Shown here: piece by piece, positions 17,012 to 24,301 of the stretch
How the letters are laid out: each line of letters starts with the position of its first letter
How positions within the stretch are numbered: the stretch's first letter is position 1
Assembly: GCA_041494805.1 (NCBI GenBank)
Contig: JBGQBN010000050.1
Coordinates: 1 to 31,677 of the forward strand
Length of the DNA stretch: 31,677 bases
Reading direction: 5' to 3'
Origin: JBGQBN01 sp041494805
GTDB lineage: Bacteria; Acidobacteriota; Terriglobia; Terriglobales; Acidobacteriaceae
Translations under genes and position numbers: made by a program
Notes under the pieces: generated by a model
The model's database searches: none
Seen by the model: only the letters and a program-made list of their open reading frames with translations
What the model was told of the DNA's origin: nothing

Positions 17012-17581
17012 ATGAGATCTCCGTGGGTTGGAAACGTCCACAAGTATCTTCTCCTAGGATTGGTGACCATGACGGCTGCATCGCTCTTCGCTGCTTCCAG
17101 TATCTACACCTTCACTCTTCCCTCGATCGATGGCAAACCTATGCCCATGGCTGACTTCAATGGCAAAGTAATCCTGATGGTGAATGTGGCCAGCCAATGC
17201 GGATACACGCCGCAGTACACCGCGCTCGAAGCTCTCTATGAAAAATACAAAGACCAGGGCTTCGTCATCGTGGGCTTCCCCGCCAATAATTTCGGCCAAC
17301 AAGAACCCGGCACCAATGAGGAAATCAAGACCTTCTGCTCCAGAAAGTACAGCGTGACTTTCCCGCTCTACGCCAAGGTCTCGGTCAAAGGCGCAGACCA
17401 GACGCCAATCTACGGATATCTCACCAAAGAAGCCAATCCCGCGGTCAAGGGCGACATCAAGTGGAACTTCACCAAGTTCCTGGTCGACCGCAACGGCCAC
17501 GTAGTTCAGCGGTTCGAATCGGCAGTAACTCCAGACTCCCCCGAAGTGGTCTCAGCAATAGAAAAGCTCCTGAAGCAGTGA
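17012..17581 (+). CDS. Exported glutathione peroxidase-like thiol peroxidase
   Basis: Reduces peroxides through a peroxidatic Cys; bacterial members often use thioredoxin instead of glutathione. 189 residues with an N-terminal export signal (about 1-28) suggesting the periplasm. Motifs: VNVASQCGYTPQY with Cys63, GFPANNFGQQEPGTNEEI with the Gln of the catalytic tetrad, and KWNFTKFLVD with the Trp/Asn. The Cys is not selenocysteine. Start ATG at 17012 has a perfect AAGGAGG (17001-17007). A hairpin terminator follows directly. Divergent from the outer-membrane-like gene, convergent with glnA. Confidence 0.93.
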   Translation: MRSPWVGNVHKYLLLGLVTMTAASLFAASSIYTFTLPSIDGKPMPMADFNGKVILMVNVASQCGYTPQYTALEALYEKYKDQGFVIVGFPANNFGQQEPGTNEEIKTFCSRKYSVTFPLYAKVSVKGADQTPIYGYLTKEANPAVKGDIKWNFTKFLVDRNGHVVQRFESAVTPDSPEVVSAIEKLLKQ

Positions 17582-17583
17582 CC

Positions 17584-17613
17584 AAAAAAAGGCCCGGCAA
17601 GAGCCGGGCCTTT
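17584..17613. terminator. Bidirectional terminator between gpx and glnA
   Basis: A-tract 17584-17590, stem GGCCCGGC (17591-17598), loop AAGA, GCCGGGCC (17603-17610), then TTT. Read on the minus strand the A-tract becomes a 7-T tail, so glnA is served better than gpx. Confidence 0.85.
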
Positions 17614-17648
17614 CACTAACCACTGGCCACTAACCACTGACCACTGGT
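17614..17648. repeat. Heptamer array (5 units) at the glnA stop codon
   Basis: CACTAAC, CACTGGC, CACTAAC, CACTGAC, CACTGGT in exact 7-nt register. It lies between the terminator and the glnA stop (17650-17652), touching the latter within 1 nt. Confidence 0.85.
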
Positions 17649-17649
17649 T

Positions 17650-19062
17650 CTAAATATCGTAATACAGCATGAACTCGTGCGGATGCGGCCGCAATCTAAC
17701 TGCGTCCACTTCCTTCGAGCGCTTGTACTCGATATACGTGCTCAGCAACTCCTCCGTGAACACGTCGCCCTTAAGCAGGAATCCATGGTCCTTCTCCAGC
17801 TCATCGAGGGCATCTTCTAGCGATCCCGGCATGGATGGCACCTTGGCCAGTTCCTCCGGCCCCAGATCGTAGATGTCCTTATCCAACGGCTGGCCGGGAT
17901 CGATCTTGTTCTCGACTCCGTCCAACCCCGCCATCATCATCGCCGCAAACGCCATGTAGGGATTGCAGCTCGGGTCCGGCGGACGGAATTCCACGCGCTT
18001 CGCCTTCGGAGACGCTGAGTACATCGGAATGCGGCACGCCGCCGAGCGGTTGCGCCGCGAGTACGCCAGGTTCACCGGAGCTTCAAAGCCCGGTACCAAC
18101 CGCTTGTACGAGTTGGTAGTCGGCGCAATGATTGCCGAAAGCGCCGGCCCGTGCTTGATCAGCCCGCCGATATACCACAGCGCCATCTGCGACATCCCCG
18201 CATAGCCATCGCCCGCGAACAGCGGCTTTCCGCCCTTCCACAGCGACTGGTGCGTGTGCATGCCGCTGCCATTGTCCTGGAAAATAGGCTTGGGCATGAA
18301 GGTCACTGTCTTGCCGTACTGGTTGGCCACGTTCTTCACGATGTACTTGTAGAGCATCATGTGGTCCGCCGACTTCACCAGCGAATCGAACTTCAGGTCA
18401 ATCTCGGTCTGCCCGCCGGTCGCCACTTCGTGGTGATGGCATTCCACTTCCAGCCCACAGTTCTGCATGGTCATGACCATCTCAGTGCGCAGGTCCTGGT
18501 AGTGGTCGGTGGGAGGCACCGGGAAATAGCCTTCCTTGTAGCGCGGACGGTAGCCCTGGTTGTTCTCGACTCGCCCCGAGTTCCAGCGTCCTTCTTCCGC
18601 GTCAATATAGTAGAAGCCGTGCTGCTCGCGCTGATCGAAGCGGACGTTGTCAAAAATGAAGAACTCGGCCTCGGCACCGAAATAAGCTGTGTCCGCTATT
18701 CCGGTCGAGCCCAAATACATCTCAGCTTTCTTTGCGATGTAACGTGGATCGCGGTCATAGCGCTGCTTGGTCACCGGATCAACCACGTCGCACACCAACA
18801 CCAGGGTAGACACTTCGGTGAAGGGATCGAGCATGTAAGTGTTCGGATCGGGAATGAGCAGCATGTCGCTCTCGTGGATGGCCGCCCAGCCGCGAATGGA
18901 CGAGCCGTCCATGCCGAAGCCTTCTTCAAAGGAAGCCTCCGACAATTGGTCAATCGGATAAGAAACGTGGTGCTGCAAGCCCGGCAAGTCCGTGAAGCGA
19001 AGGTCAAGCATCTTGACCCCGTTTTTCTTCACCAACTCCAGGATGGTCTTCGGATCAGCCAT
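17650..19062 (-). CDS. glnA: Type I glutamine synthetase
   Basis: ATP-dependent amidation of glutamate to glutamine; main ammonia-assimilating enzyme, a dodecamer. 470 residues from the ATG at 19062, which has AGGAGC 6 nt upstream; a longer in-frame reading to 19128 is not supported. Motifs: FGMDGSSIRGW (start of the active-site beta-strand), FGAEAEFFIFD, catalytic and ATP-site HHHEVATGGQTEIDLKF, GSGMHTHQSLWKGGKPLF, AYSRRNRSAACRIP and RVEFRPPDPSCNPYMAFAA. Tyr398 (in DKDIYDLGPEE) sits exactly where E. coli GS is adenylylated, so GlnE, encoded nearby, should regulate it. It ends in a shared terminator and a heptamer array. Confidence 0.98.
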   Translation of the reverse strand: MADPKTILELVKKNGVKMLDLRFTDLPGLQHHVSYPIDQLSEASFEEGFGMDGSSIRGWAAIHESDMLLIPDPNTYMLDPFTEVSTLVLVCDVVDPVTKQRYDRDPRYIAKKAEMYLGSTGIADTAYFGAEAEFFIFDNVRFDQREQHGFYYIDAEEGRWNSGRVENNQGYRPRYKEGYFPVPPTDHYQDLRTEMVMTMQNCGLEVECHHHEVATGGQTEIDLKFDSLVKSADHMMLYKYIVKNVANQYGKTVTFMPKPIFQDNGSGMHTHQSLWKGGKPLFAGDGYAGMSQMALWYIGGLIKHGPALSAIIAPTTNSYKRLVPGFEAPVNLAYSRRNRSAACRIPMYSASPKAKRVEFRPPDPSCNPYMAFAAMMMAGLDGVENKIDPGQPLDKDIYDLGPEELAKVPSMPGSLEDALDELEKDHGFLLKGDVFTEELLSTYIEYKRSKEVDAVRLRPHPHEFMLYYDI

Positions 19063-19334
19063 GAATTGCTCCTTTGTGCTTCCGGGCTGCTCCCGGGCGC
19101 GAAATTGACGCTTGGGCCGCACACACACTGGCTGCGGCCGTAAGCGGGATAGAACTTGTCATTAGGAATGTATGGGGAAAATGCATGCCTGCCACGCATT
19201 GTGCAGGTCATTGTGGAGTCTAGGTGCTGAGAGTCAACCTTGGGAAATTGATTGTTTTTATGGTGGCGATAAGCACGCTTTATACCGAGCGAGGCCGCGT
19301 GTTTTCAGCCAGATGCGCAGTGGAAAAGCATCCC

Positions 19335-19361
19335 GCACTTAGCACCGGGCATTTAGCCCTC
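19335..19361. repeat. Heptamer array upstream of LysR, left arm
   Basis: Units GCACTTA, GCACCGG, GCATTTA, GCCC. Inverted partner of 19406-19428. Confidence 0.75.
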
Positions 19362-19398
19362 GGAAAGTTGTGTCACACCCTGACGGCAGACGCGTTAA

Positions 19399-19433
19399 GC
19401 TAAGTGCTAAATGCCAAGTGCTAAGTGCTGCCC
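19399..19433. repeat. Heptamer array upstream of LysR, right arm
   Basis: GCTAAGT, GCTAAAT, GCCAAGT, GCTAAGT, GCTGCCC, five units, ending 2 nt before the ATG at 19436. Confidence 0.85.
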
Positions 19434-19435
19434 TT

Positions 19436-20335
19436 ATGGACTTTGATCAGCTAGAAACTTTCCTAGAAGTCGCGCGCCTGAGTTCCTTCTCCCGCGCCGC
19501 GGAGAAGCGCTTCCGCACGCAGCCGGCGATCTCTTCCCAGATTCGCGCCCTCGAGGAAGAAATCGGCGCCAAGCTGCTCGACCGCTCCGGTGGCAAAGTT
19601 TCCATCACCGCCTCCGGCAAGATTTTTCAGAAATATGCCGAGGAAGCGATTGAATCGCGCAAAGCGATTCTAACCGCCATCGCCGAGACCGAACGCGTGC
19701 CTCGTGGCGAAATCATTGTCGGCGCCAACGAAGGCACCTGCCTGCACATCCTTCCCGAGGTCTTCGCCGGCTTTAAAAGGCAGTACCCCGATGTGGCAGT
19801 AAACATCAAGCGCTCCGACTACGCCAAGATCCTGGAATCGGTGATTGACAACTCTGTGGACTTCGGTGTCATTTCCCTGCCCGTCAGCGACAATCGCCTG
19901 ACCGTCGTGCTCATCCACCGCGATGAGCTGGTCATCATCGCTCCGCCACAGCATCCGCTGGCGAAAATGAAGTCGGCCACCGTGGACGAGGTCGCCAAGT
20001 TCCCCCTCGTCGTGCCCAAGGGTGGACACACCCGCGACGCGCTGGAGAATATCTTTCACGAACGTAAGCTCAAGCCACACTACGCCATGGAACTCGATTC
20101 CAGCGAACTGCTCAAACGATTTGTAGCTGCCGATGTCGGGGTGGGCTTTATCCCCCGCTCCCACGTGCAGGAAGATGTCCGCGCCGGCGTGCTGACCGCG
20201 ATTCCCATGTCCGGCGCACAGGTTCGCCGCGATCTGGCGCTCGTATTCCGCAAGGACAAGGCCCTCAGCCGTGCCGCCCTGGCATTCATTGACACCACGG
20301 TCAAACTCAAGGCCTCCGATGCTCTTGCCCGTTGA
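19436..20335 (+). CDS. LysR-family transcriptional regulator
   Basis: DNA-binding regulator of 299 residues. Winged helix-turn-helix at about 1-65 (MDFDQLETFLEVARLSSFSR, RTQPAISSQIRALEEEIGAKLLDR), then a two-lobed substrate-binding domain (IIVGANEGTCLHILPEVFAGF ... LTVVLIHRDELVIIAPPQHPLA). The start at 19436 gives the standard LysR N-terminus; an in-frame ATG-less extension to 19370 is read through the repeat and is rejected. There is no clear Shine-Dalgarno: the heptamer array runs up to 2 nt from the ATG. Divergent from glnA, so it may regulate glnA; LysR proteins often control the divergent neighbour (inference). The inducer is unknown. Confidence 0.92.
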   Translation: MDFDQLETFLEVARLSSFSRAAEKRFRTQPAISSQIRALEEEIGAKLLDRSGGKVSITASGKIFQKYAEEAIESRKAILTAIAETERVPRGEIIVGANEGTCLHILPEVFAGFKRQYPDVAVNIKRSDYAKILESVIDNSVDFGVISLPVSDNRLTVVLIHRDELVIIAPPQHPLAKMKSATVDEVAKFPLVVPKGGHTRDALENIFHERKLKPHYAMELDSSELLKRFVAADVGVGFIPRSHVQEDVRAGVLTAIPMSGAQVRRDLALVFRKDKALSRAALAFIDTTVKLKASDALAR

Positions 20336-20374
20336 AGCACACGCCTGCGGTGCACTCTGACAACCTTCATGCGC

Positions 20375-20380
20375 TAGAAT
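20375..20380 (+). promoter_or_regulatory. -10-like element 8 nt before the POTRA gene start (possible leaderless start)
   Basis: TAGAAT, 8 nt, then GTG at 20389; no ribosome-binding site between. It lies in the 53-nt gap after the LysR stop. Confidence 0.35.
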
Positions 20381-20388
20381 CTCCACAC

Positions 20389-21723
20389 GTGACCACCCGT
20401 GGAATTCTGGTGCTTTCTTTCTCTGCGCCCCTCGCGCTTTGCCTGCTCCTCGCGACCTTGCTCCCCGCGCAAACCGGGCGCAAGACTGCCCCAAGAGCCC
20501 TTCCACCCTCCGCCTTCAAACTGATCGCGGTCAAGGTAGAGGGCACGAAGCATTACACGCCCGACGAGGTTGCCGCCGCCACCGGCCTGGAAATCGGCAA
20601 AACTGTCAGCGAAGACGATTTCAAACGGGCCAGCCAGCGCCTAGGCGATACCGGCGCATTCAGCGACATCGCCTACAGTTTTGAGTACTCACCCGAGGGG
20701 ACCAAGTTGGACCTGCAGGTCACCGATAGCGACCACTTTGTTCCCGCCCGCTTTGACAACTTCGTATGGTTTTCTGATCCTGAGCTGCTCGACCAGTTGC
20801 ACGCGCGCGTGCCTCTCTTTCGCGACCAGCTGCCGGTGGCAGGCAACCTTGTCGATCAGGTTTCGGACGCATTGCAGGCCCTCCTGATCGAGCGTAACCT
20901 GCAAGGCCGCGCTGACTATCTACGCTTTGCTCATGCTGATGGCCCGATTGAGGCGTTCGTGTTTACCGTGAGCGGACCCGACATCCGCATTCGTGACATT
21001 TATTTCACCGGTGCCGGCACCGCCGAAATGCCCCTGCTGCAAGCGGCCGCCAGGCAGCTACGAAGCCAGGAGTACATCCGGTCCATCGTTCGCGTCCAAG
21101 CCGATAAGAATCTTTTGCCCGTTTTCCTTGCCCGCGGTTATCTCAAAGCTTCATTCGGCGATGCCCAGGCGAAGGTCCTGCCGGACAGTTCAGCGCGGAT
21201 ACTGGTTGATGTTACCTTTTCCGTTGACCCCGGGCGCCAGTACAAACTGACGGAGGTTCAGTGGTCGGGAAATACCTTATTCCCCACGGAAAAACTGCAG
21301 CCGCTGCTTCAGCTGCAGACCGGTCAGCCTGCAAATCCGATTCGGCTCGACGAGGACCTCAAGGCGGTGCAGGAACTTTACGGCACCCGCGGGTACATGG
21401 CCGCCTCTGTCCAGCCAGTTCCCGAAATGGACGACGCCCAGTCCACGGTCCGCTATTTGCTCCAGGTACACGAGGGCGATGCCTACAAAATGGGGGATCT
21501 GGAAATCAAGGGTCTGGACACGCGCGCCACCGGCCGCCTGCTTGCCGAGTGGAAACTGCGCGCAGGCGACCCCTACGACTCCAGCTATGTCATGGGCTTC
21601 CTGGATCAGGCACTGAAACTCCTCCCCGCCGAGGACTTGAAGACCAGCTACATCCAAACCCTCAATGACACCGACAAGACGGTAGACGTAACCCTACGCT
21701 TCAGCCAGAATACGTCGAGGTGA
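20389..21723 (+). CDS. POTRA-domain outer-membrane assembly-like protein without a barrel
   Basis: 444 residues from GTG at 20389, giving a signal peptide (GILVLSFSAPLALCLLLATLLPA). The body is a chain of POTRA-like beta-alpha-alpha-beta-beta units: FKLIAVKVEGTKHYTPDEVAAATGL (first), IRIRDIYFTGAGTAEMPLL, YKLTEVQWSGNTLFPTEKLQPLLQLQ and YKMGDLEIKGLDTRATGRLLAEW. These resemble BamA/TamA/FtsQ POTRA repeats, but there is no C-terminal barrel (the protein stops at FSQNTSR). It may work in the periplasm with an outer-membrane partner. A TTG at 20332 overlapping the LysR stop would add 19 residues; the GTG is preferred. Function is not firmly known. Confidence 0.75.
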   Translation: MTTRGILVLSFSAPLALCLLLATLLPAQTGRKTAPRALPPSAFKLIAVKVEGTKHYTPDEVAAATGLEIGKTVSEDDFKRASQRLGDTGAFSDIAYSFEYSPEGTKLDLQVTDSDHFVPARFDNFVWFSDPELLDQLHARVPLFRDQLPVAGNLVDQVSDALQALLIERNLQGRADYLRFAHADGPIEAFVFTVSGPDIRIRDIYFTGAGTAEMPLLQAAARQLRSQEYIRSIVRVQADKNLLPVFLARGYLKASFGDAQAKVLPDSSARILVDVTFSVDPGRQYKLTEVQWSGNTLFPTEKLQPLLQLQTGQPANPIRLDEDLKAVQELYGTRGYMAASVQPVPEMDDAQSTVRYLLQVHEGDAYKMGDLEIKGLDTRATGRLLAEWKLRAGDPYDSSYVMGFLDQALKLLPAEDLKTSYIQTLNDTDKTVDVTLRFSQNTSR

Positions 21724-21762
21724 AGGCCAGGAAAGACTGCCCAAGAGAGACTGCTCACAAAG

Positions 21763-21768
21763 TAGAAT
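21763..21768 (+). promoter_or_regulatory. Probable -10 element upstream of the gene at 21844
   Basis: TAGAAT about 75 nt before the ATG. No good -35 partner was found. Confidence 0.35.
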
Positions 21769-21843
21769 CTTCCTGTGGTGAAGCTTTTTTGCCCGAAGTC
21801 AGCATCTAATGAGCTAGCAACAATCCCAGAAGGAGAAAGATTC

Positions 21844-22200
21844 ATGAGACTTGGTTTGCAGAGATTTGGACTCTTACTGGCGACCTTACTATTCGGCGCC
21901 GGACTGACGATCTCGTCGGCATCTGCAGCCGACAAGGCCACCACCATCACCGGTCAGGTCAGCGACGCCATGTGCGGCGCCAAGCACATGATGGAGGGCA
22001 GCGCCGCCGACTGCACCCGGGCTTGCATTGCCAAGGGTTCCAGCTACGCCCTGGTCGCGGGCGCCAAGGTGTACACCCTCATCAGCCAGGACAAAGCCGT
22101 TCTCGATGAGCTTAACAAGCTGGCCGGCGAGCAGGCCAAAGTGACCGGCAAGGTTGACGGAGACACCATCGACGTCAGCTCCGTGGCCCCGGCTAAGTAG
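21844..22200 (+). CDS. Small secreted protein, unknown function
   Basis: 118 residues. Signal peptide MRLGLQRFGLLLATLLFGAG to about residue 29 (SSASA-ADKA). The mature part reads as a compact OB-like or beta-sandwich domain: TTITGQVSDAMCGAKHMMEG, CTRACIAKGSSYALVAGAKVYTL, then LAGEQAKVTGKVDGDTIDVSSV. Three Cys and several His/Met in the first half could bind a metal. I recall this 'GxVSDAMCGAKHM' family as common in Acidobacteriota but have no function for it. The ATG at 21844 has AGAAGGAGA 6-7 nt upstream; a GTG at 21775 is rejected. A terminator follows. Confidence 0.75.
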   Translation: MRLGLQRFGLLLATLLFGAGLTISSASAADKATTITGQVSDAMCGAKHMMEGSAADCTRACIAKGSSYALVAGAKVYTLISQDKAVLDELNKLAGEQAKVTGKVDGDTIDVSSVAPAK

Positions 22201-22219
22201 CATTACGCCCCGGTGGAGC

Positions 22220-22239
22220 GACGGGCGTCCTCGCCCGTC
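22220..22239. repeat. Perfect palindrome (REP-like)
   Basis: GACGGGCG (22220-22227), TCCT, CGCCCGTC (22232-22239), 8-bp arms, directly after the gene ending at 22200. Confidence 0.75.
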
Positions 22240-22246
22240 CCCCTCT

Positions 22247-22289
22247 GGAGGCGGGACCCTCCATTCGGGTCTCCGCCTTCATTTTTTTT
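22247..22289 (+). terminator. Rho-independent terminator after the gene at 21844
   Basis: Stem GGAGGCGGGACCC (22247-22259) pairs with GGGTCTCCGCCTTC (22267-22280) with one bulge and one mismatch, loop of 7 nt, followed by an 8-T tract (22282-22289). Confidence 0.75.
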
Positions 22290-22393
22290 GGCGGGGTACC
22301 CCAATTTTGATATTCCCTTCACGATTCCCTATGTTAAATTTGTCCCTCATTTATCTCAGCGCCCGGGGGAGGAAAAACGAATTGGGCAAGGAT

Positions 22394-22939
22394 ATGGTCC
22401 CCAAGCGGATCTTCTTCACCAAGGGGGTCGGCAAACATCGCGAGCGCCTGACTTCGTTTGAGCTGGCATTGCGCGACGCCGGCATTGCCGCACAGAATCT
22501 GGTTCGCGTCTCATCCATCTTTCCGCCCCAGTGCAAGCTGGTCGCGCGTTCCCAGGGACTGAAATACCTGAGCCCTGGCGAGGTCGTCTTCGCCGTCGTG
22601 GCCGAAAACTCCACCCACGAGCCCCACCGCCTGTTGGCTTCCAGCATCGGCGTGGCCATCCCCTCCGACCGCAACACCTACGGCTACCTCAGTGAGCACC
22701 ACTCCTTCGGCGAAACCGAAGACGCAGCCGGTGACTACGCCGAGGAACTCGCCGCCGAGATGCTGGCCACTACCCTCAACGTGGAATTCGATCCCGACCG
22801 TTCCTGGGACGAGAAGAAAGAGATTTACCGCATCTCCAACAAGATCGTCCGCACCGCCAACGTGACCCAGTCCGCCGTAGGCGACAAACGCGGACTGTGG
22901 ACGACGGTGATCGCATCGGCGGTCTTGATCTTCGACTAA
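22394..22939 (+). CDS. pdaD: Pyruvoyl-dependent arginine decarboxylase
   Basis: Decarboxylates arginine to agmatine, the first step of agmatine-route polyamine synthesis. The proenzyme self-cleaves at a Ser-Ser pair and the new N-terminal Ser becomes the pyruvoyl cofactor. 181 residues with MVPKRIFFTKGVGKHRERLT, cleavage site NLVRVSSIFPPQC (between Ser40 and Ser41), GEVVFAVVAENSTHEPHRL, and ANVTQSAVGDKRGLWTTVIASAVLIFD at the end. The ATG at 22394 is the family's usual start; an AAGG lies about 5 nt upstream, so the long upstream in-frame extension is rejected. A strong terminator follows. The other agmatine-pathway genes lie within 3.5 kb. Confidence 0.93.
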   Translation: MVPKRIFFTKGVGKHRERLTSFELALRDAGIAAQNLVRVSSIFPPQCKLVARSQGLKYLSPGEVVFAVVAENSTHEPHRLLASSIGVAIPSDRNTYGYLSEHHSFGETEDAAGDYAEELAAEMLATTLNVEFDPDRSWDEKKEIYRISNKIVRTANVTQSAVGDKRGLWTTVIASAVLIFD

Positions 22940-22957
22940 ACACACTGCCAACAATAC

Positions 22958-22989
22958 GGCCCGTCCGCCAAGCGGACAGGCCCTTTTTT
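22958..22989 (+). terminator. Rho-independent terminator after pdaD
   Basis: GGCC-C-GTCCGC and GCGGAC-A-GGCC arms around a short CAA loop, with C-rich flanks, then a 6-T tract (22984-22989). Confidence 0.8.
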
Positions 22990-22997
22990 GTAGCGTC

Positions 22998-23017
22998 GGC
23001 GGGCGTTCCCGCTCGCC
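22998..23017. repeat. REP-like palindrome between pdaD and the DHS-like gene
   Basis: GGCGGGCG (22998-23005), TTCC, CGCTCGCC (23010-23017), 8-bp arms with one G-T pair. It lies just after the pdaD terminator and 13 bp from the stop of the DHS-like gene. Confidence 0.6.
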
Positions 23018-23030
23018 GCTCGCAACCCAA

Positions 23031-24146
23031 CTACTTCCTCGCCAGCACCTTCTCCTTCTTCCCCTTGCTGTTCTCAGCTTTGTTCTTGTCCAGCCTCTCC
23101 AGCACCGCCGCCACAATCAACGGCAGCCCCACGGTAGCGTCCACAAACACCTCGCCAAACTTTCCGCCCTCCGCCGGAGGCACGAACTTTCCCCACGAAA
23201 TAGCCTCGCTGTACGGGCTACCGGACAGCCCGCCCCAATACACCGGCTCGGGACAAATCCGCAAACCATAGTGGTACCGTTTCAGCGGCACATTCTCCCC
23301 CATGCGCCGGTGCCGCAATTCGATAAACGGACCAAACTGCTGTGACCAGTTGCGCGGCACGCCTCCCCCGATGGTGAAGATCCCCAGCCGCTTCTGTCGT
23401 AACAAAGTTGCCGCGAAGTGTTCCAGGTCCTCGAAGGGATCGAAACGTAGCTTGTGTCTGCCCGCCGCCTCTCGCATCCGATTCGACAGCGCCACGTCCA
23501 GCCCTAGTTCCGAGTCGGTAAAAGCGGGCACAAACACCGGAACGCCCTGCTCAAAAGCAGATTTCAGAATCCCCCTTTGCCCCTTGGCGTGCTTCGCCAA
23601 GTATCCCCCTACGGCGTGGTTGAGCTTGTAGGAACAGAGCACTTCACTCGGATCCCACTCCTCCAGTACCTGGAAGATGACGCGTTCCACAGCGTCCAGG
23701 TTTCGCTCCGGCTCCAGTGTGTCGTACACCCGGTTGTATCCCTGTTGGTAAAGTTCCTCATCCGGGACATCGGGGTTATAACGGAAGTGCGCGTGCCCGG
23801 TAGCCTCCACCAAACCGTGCGCCATAAGCGCACCGGTAGAAACGATCGCATTCACGATGCCGCGGTCAACCAACTCAGCGATCACCAGCCCCTGCTTGGC
23901 CACGGTCAGCGCGCCCGCCAGGGTCATCACCACGAAGCAGTCCTTATCGCGAGCCATGGCTTCGAGTACGTCCGCCCCTTCTCCCAGTTGGCGCCCAGTG
24001 AACGCGGTCTTGGCCATAGCGCGCACCAGGTCATCAATCGAGTGCACGCGCGTCGGGTCGAGCGGTTCCAGCGGGATGAGTCTGTCTTCGACCGGGTCAT
24101 GCAGATGGCGCTCAATCCCGGCGCCATCGTGGTTGCCATGCTTCAA
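23031..24146 (-). CDS. Deoxyhypusine-synthase-like protein, probable polyamine aminobutyltransferase
   Basis: 371 residues of the deoxyhypusine synthase (DHS) family. In eukaryotes DHS moves an aminobutyl group from spermidine to eIF5A; bacteria have no eIF5A, and bacterial homologues are believed to make homospermidine or spermidine-like polyamines instead. Motifs: VVMTLAGALTVAKQGLVIAEL, NAIVSTGALMAHGLVEATGHAHF, VPAFTDSELGLDVAL, and AISWGKFVPP with Lys320 at the position of the DHS enzyme-imine lysine. TTG start at 24146 is supported by a GGAGGT Shine-Dalgarno 6 nt upstream. The C-terminus is Lys-rich (KGKKEKVLARK). Its place between arginine decarboxylase and the putrescine genes strongly supports a polyamine role. 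Confidence 0.9.
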   Translation of the reverse strand: MKHGNHDGAGIERHLHDPVEDRLIPLEPLDPTRVHSIDDLVRAMAKTAFTGRQLGEGADVLEAMARDKDCFVVMTLAGALTVAKQGLVIAELVDRGIVNAIVSTGALMAHGLVEATGHAHFRYNPDVPDEELYQQGYNRVYDTLEPERNLDAVERVIFQVLEEWDPSEVLCSYKLNHAVGGYLAKHAKGQRGILKSAFEQGVPVFVPAFTDSELGLDVALSNRMREAAGRHKLRFDPFEDLEHFAATLLRQKRLGIFTIGGGVPRNWSQQFGPFIELRHRRMGENVPLKRYHYGLRICPEPVYWGGLSGSPYSEAISWGKFVPPAEGGKFGEVFVDATVGLPLIVAAVLERLDKNKAENSKGKKEKVLARK

Positions 24147-24236
24147 GGTCGCACCTCCAGCCGCACCTGTCTTTTAACGAAGCACTACTTTACTAGAAGC
24201 CTGCAAGCGATTGCTAGGCAAGTCGCTGTGTTTGAT

Positions 24237-24271
24237 AACGGACAACTGAGAACGGAGAACCGGGAACTGAT
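24237..24271. repeat. Heptamer array (5 units) upstream of aguB
   Basis: AACGGAC, AACTGAG, AACGGAG, AACCGGG, AACTGAT in exact register. It ends on the T that starts the TATCCT -10-like box of aguB, so it would cover the -35 region. Confidence 0.8.
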
Positions 24272-24276
24272 ATCCT
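24271..24276 (+). promoter_or_regulatory. Possible -10 element of aguB
   Basis: TATCCT, 25 nt before the TTG start, with an AGGAGGG ribosome-binding site (24288-24294) in the leader. Confidence 0.4.
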
Positions 24277-24301
24277 ATCTCGTCCCCAGGAGGGCATCGC
24301 T

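Larger units (their letters stand above)
19063..19435. other. Long divergent gap glnA | LysR with inverted heptamer arrays
   Basis: 373 bp. It must hold the glnA promoter on the minus strand; I see only weak candidates and no sigma-54 site. Near the LysR side, 19335-19357 and 19406-19428 are a 23-nt inverted pair with 2 mismatches and a 48-nt spacer, each a heptamer array. The right array ends 2 nt before the LysR start. Confidence 0.7.

Noticed and set aside
17012..17581. Selenocysteine in the glutathione peroxidase
   Set aside because: The active-site codon reads Cys, with no in-frame TGA.
18151..19143. 330-residue plus-strand reading frame
   Set aside because: Antisense to glnA; same reasons.
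19063..19335. Sigma-54 promoter for glnA
   Set aside because: The only TGGCA-type match lacks the -12 GC dinucleotide at the right spacing.
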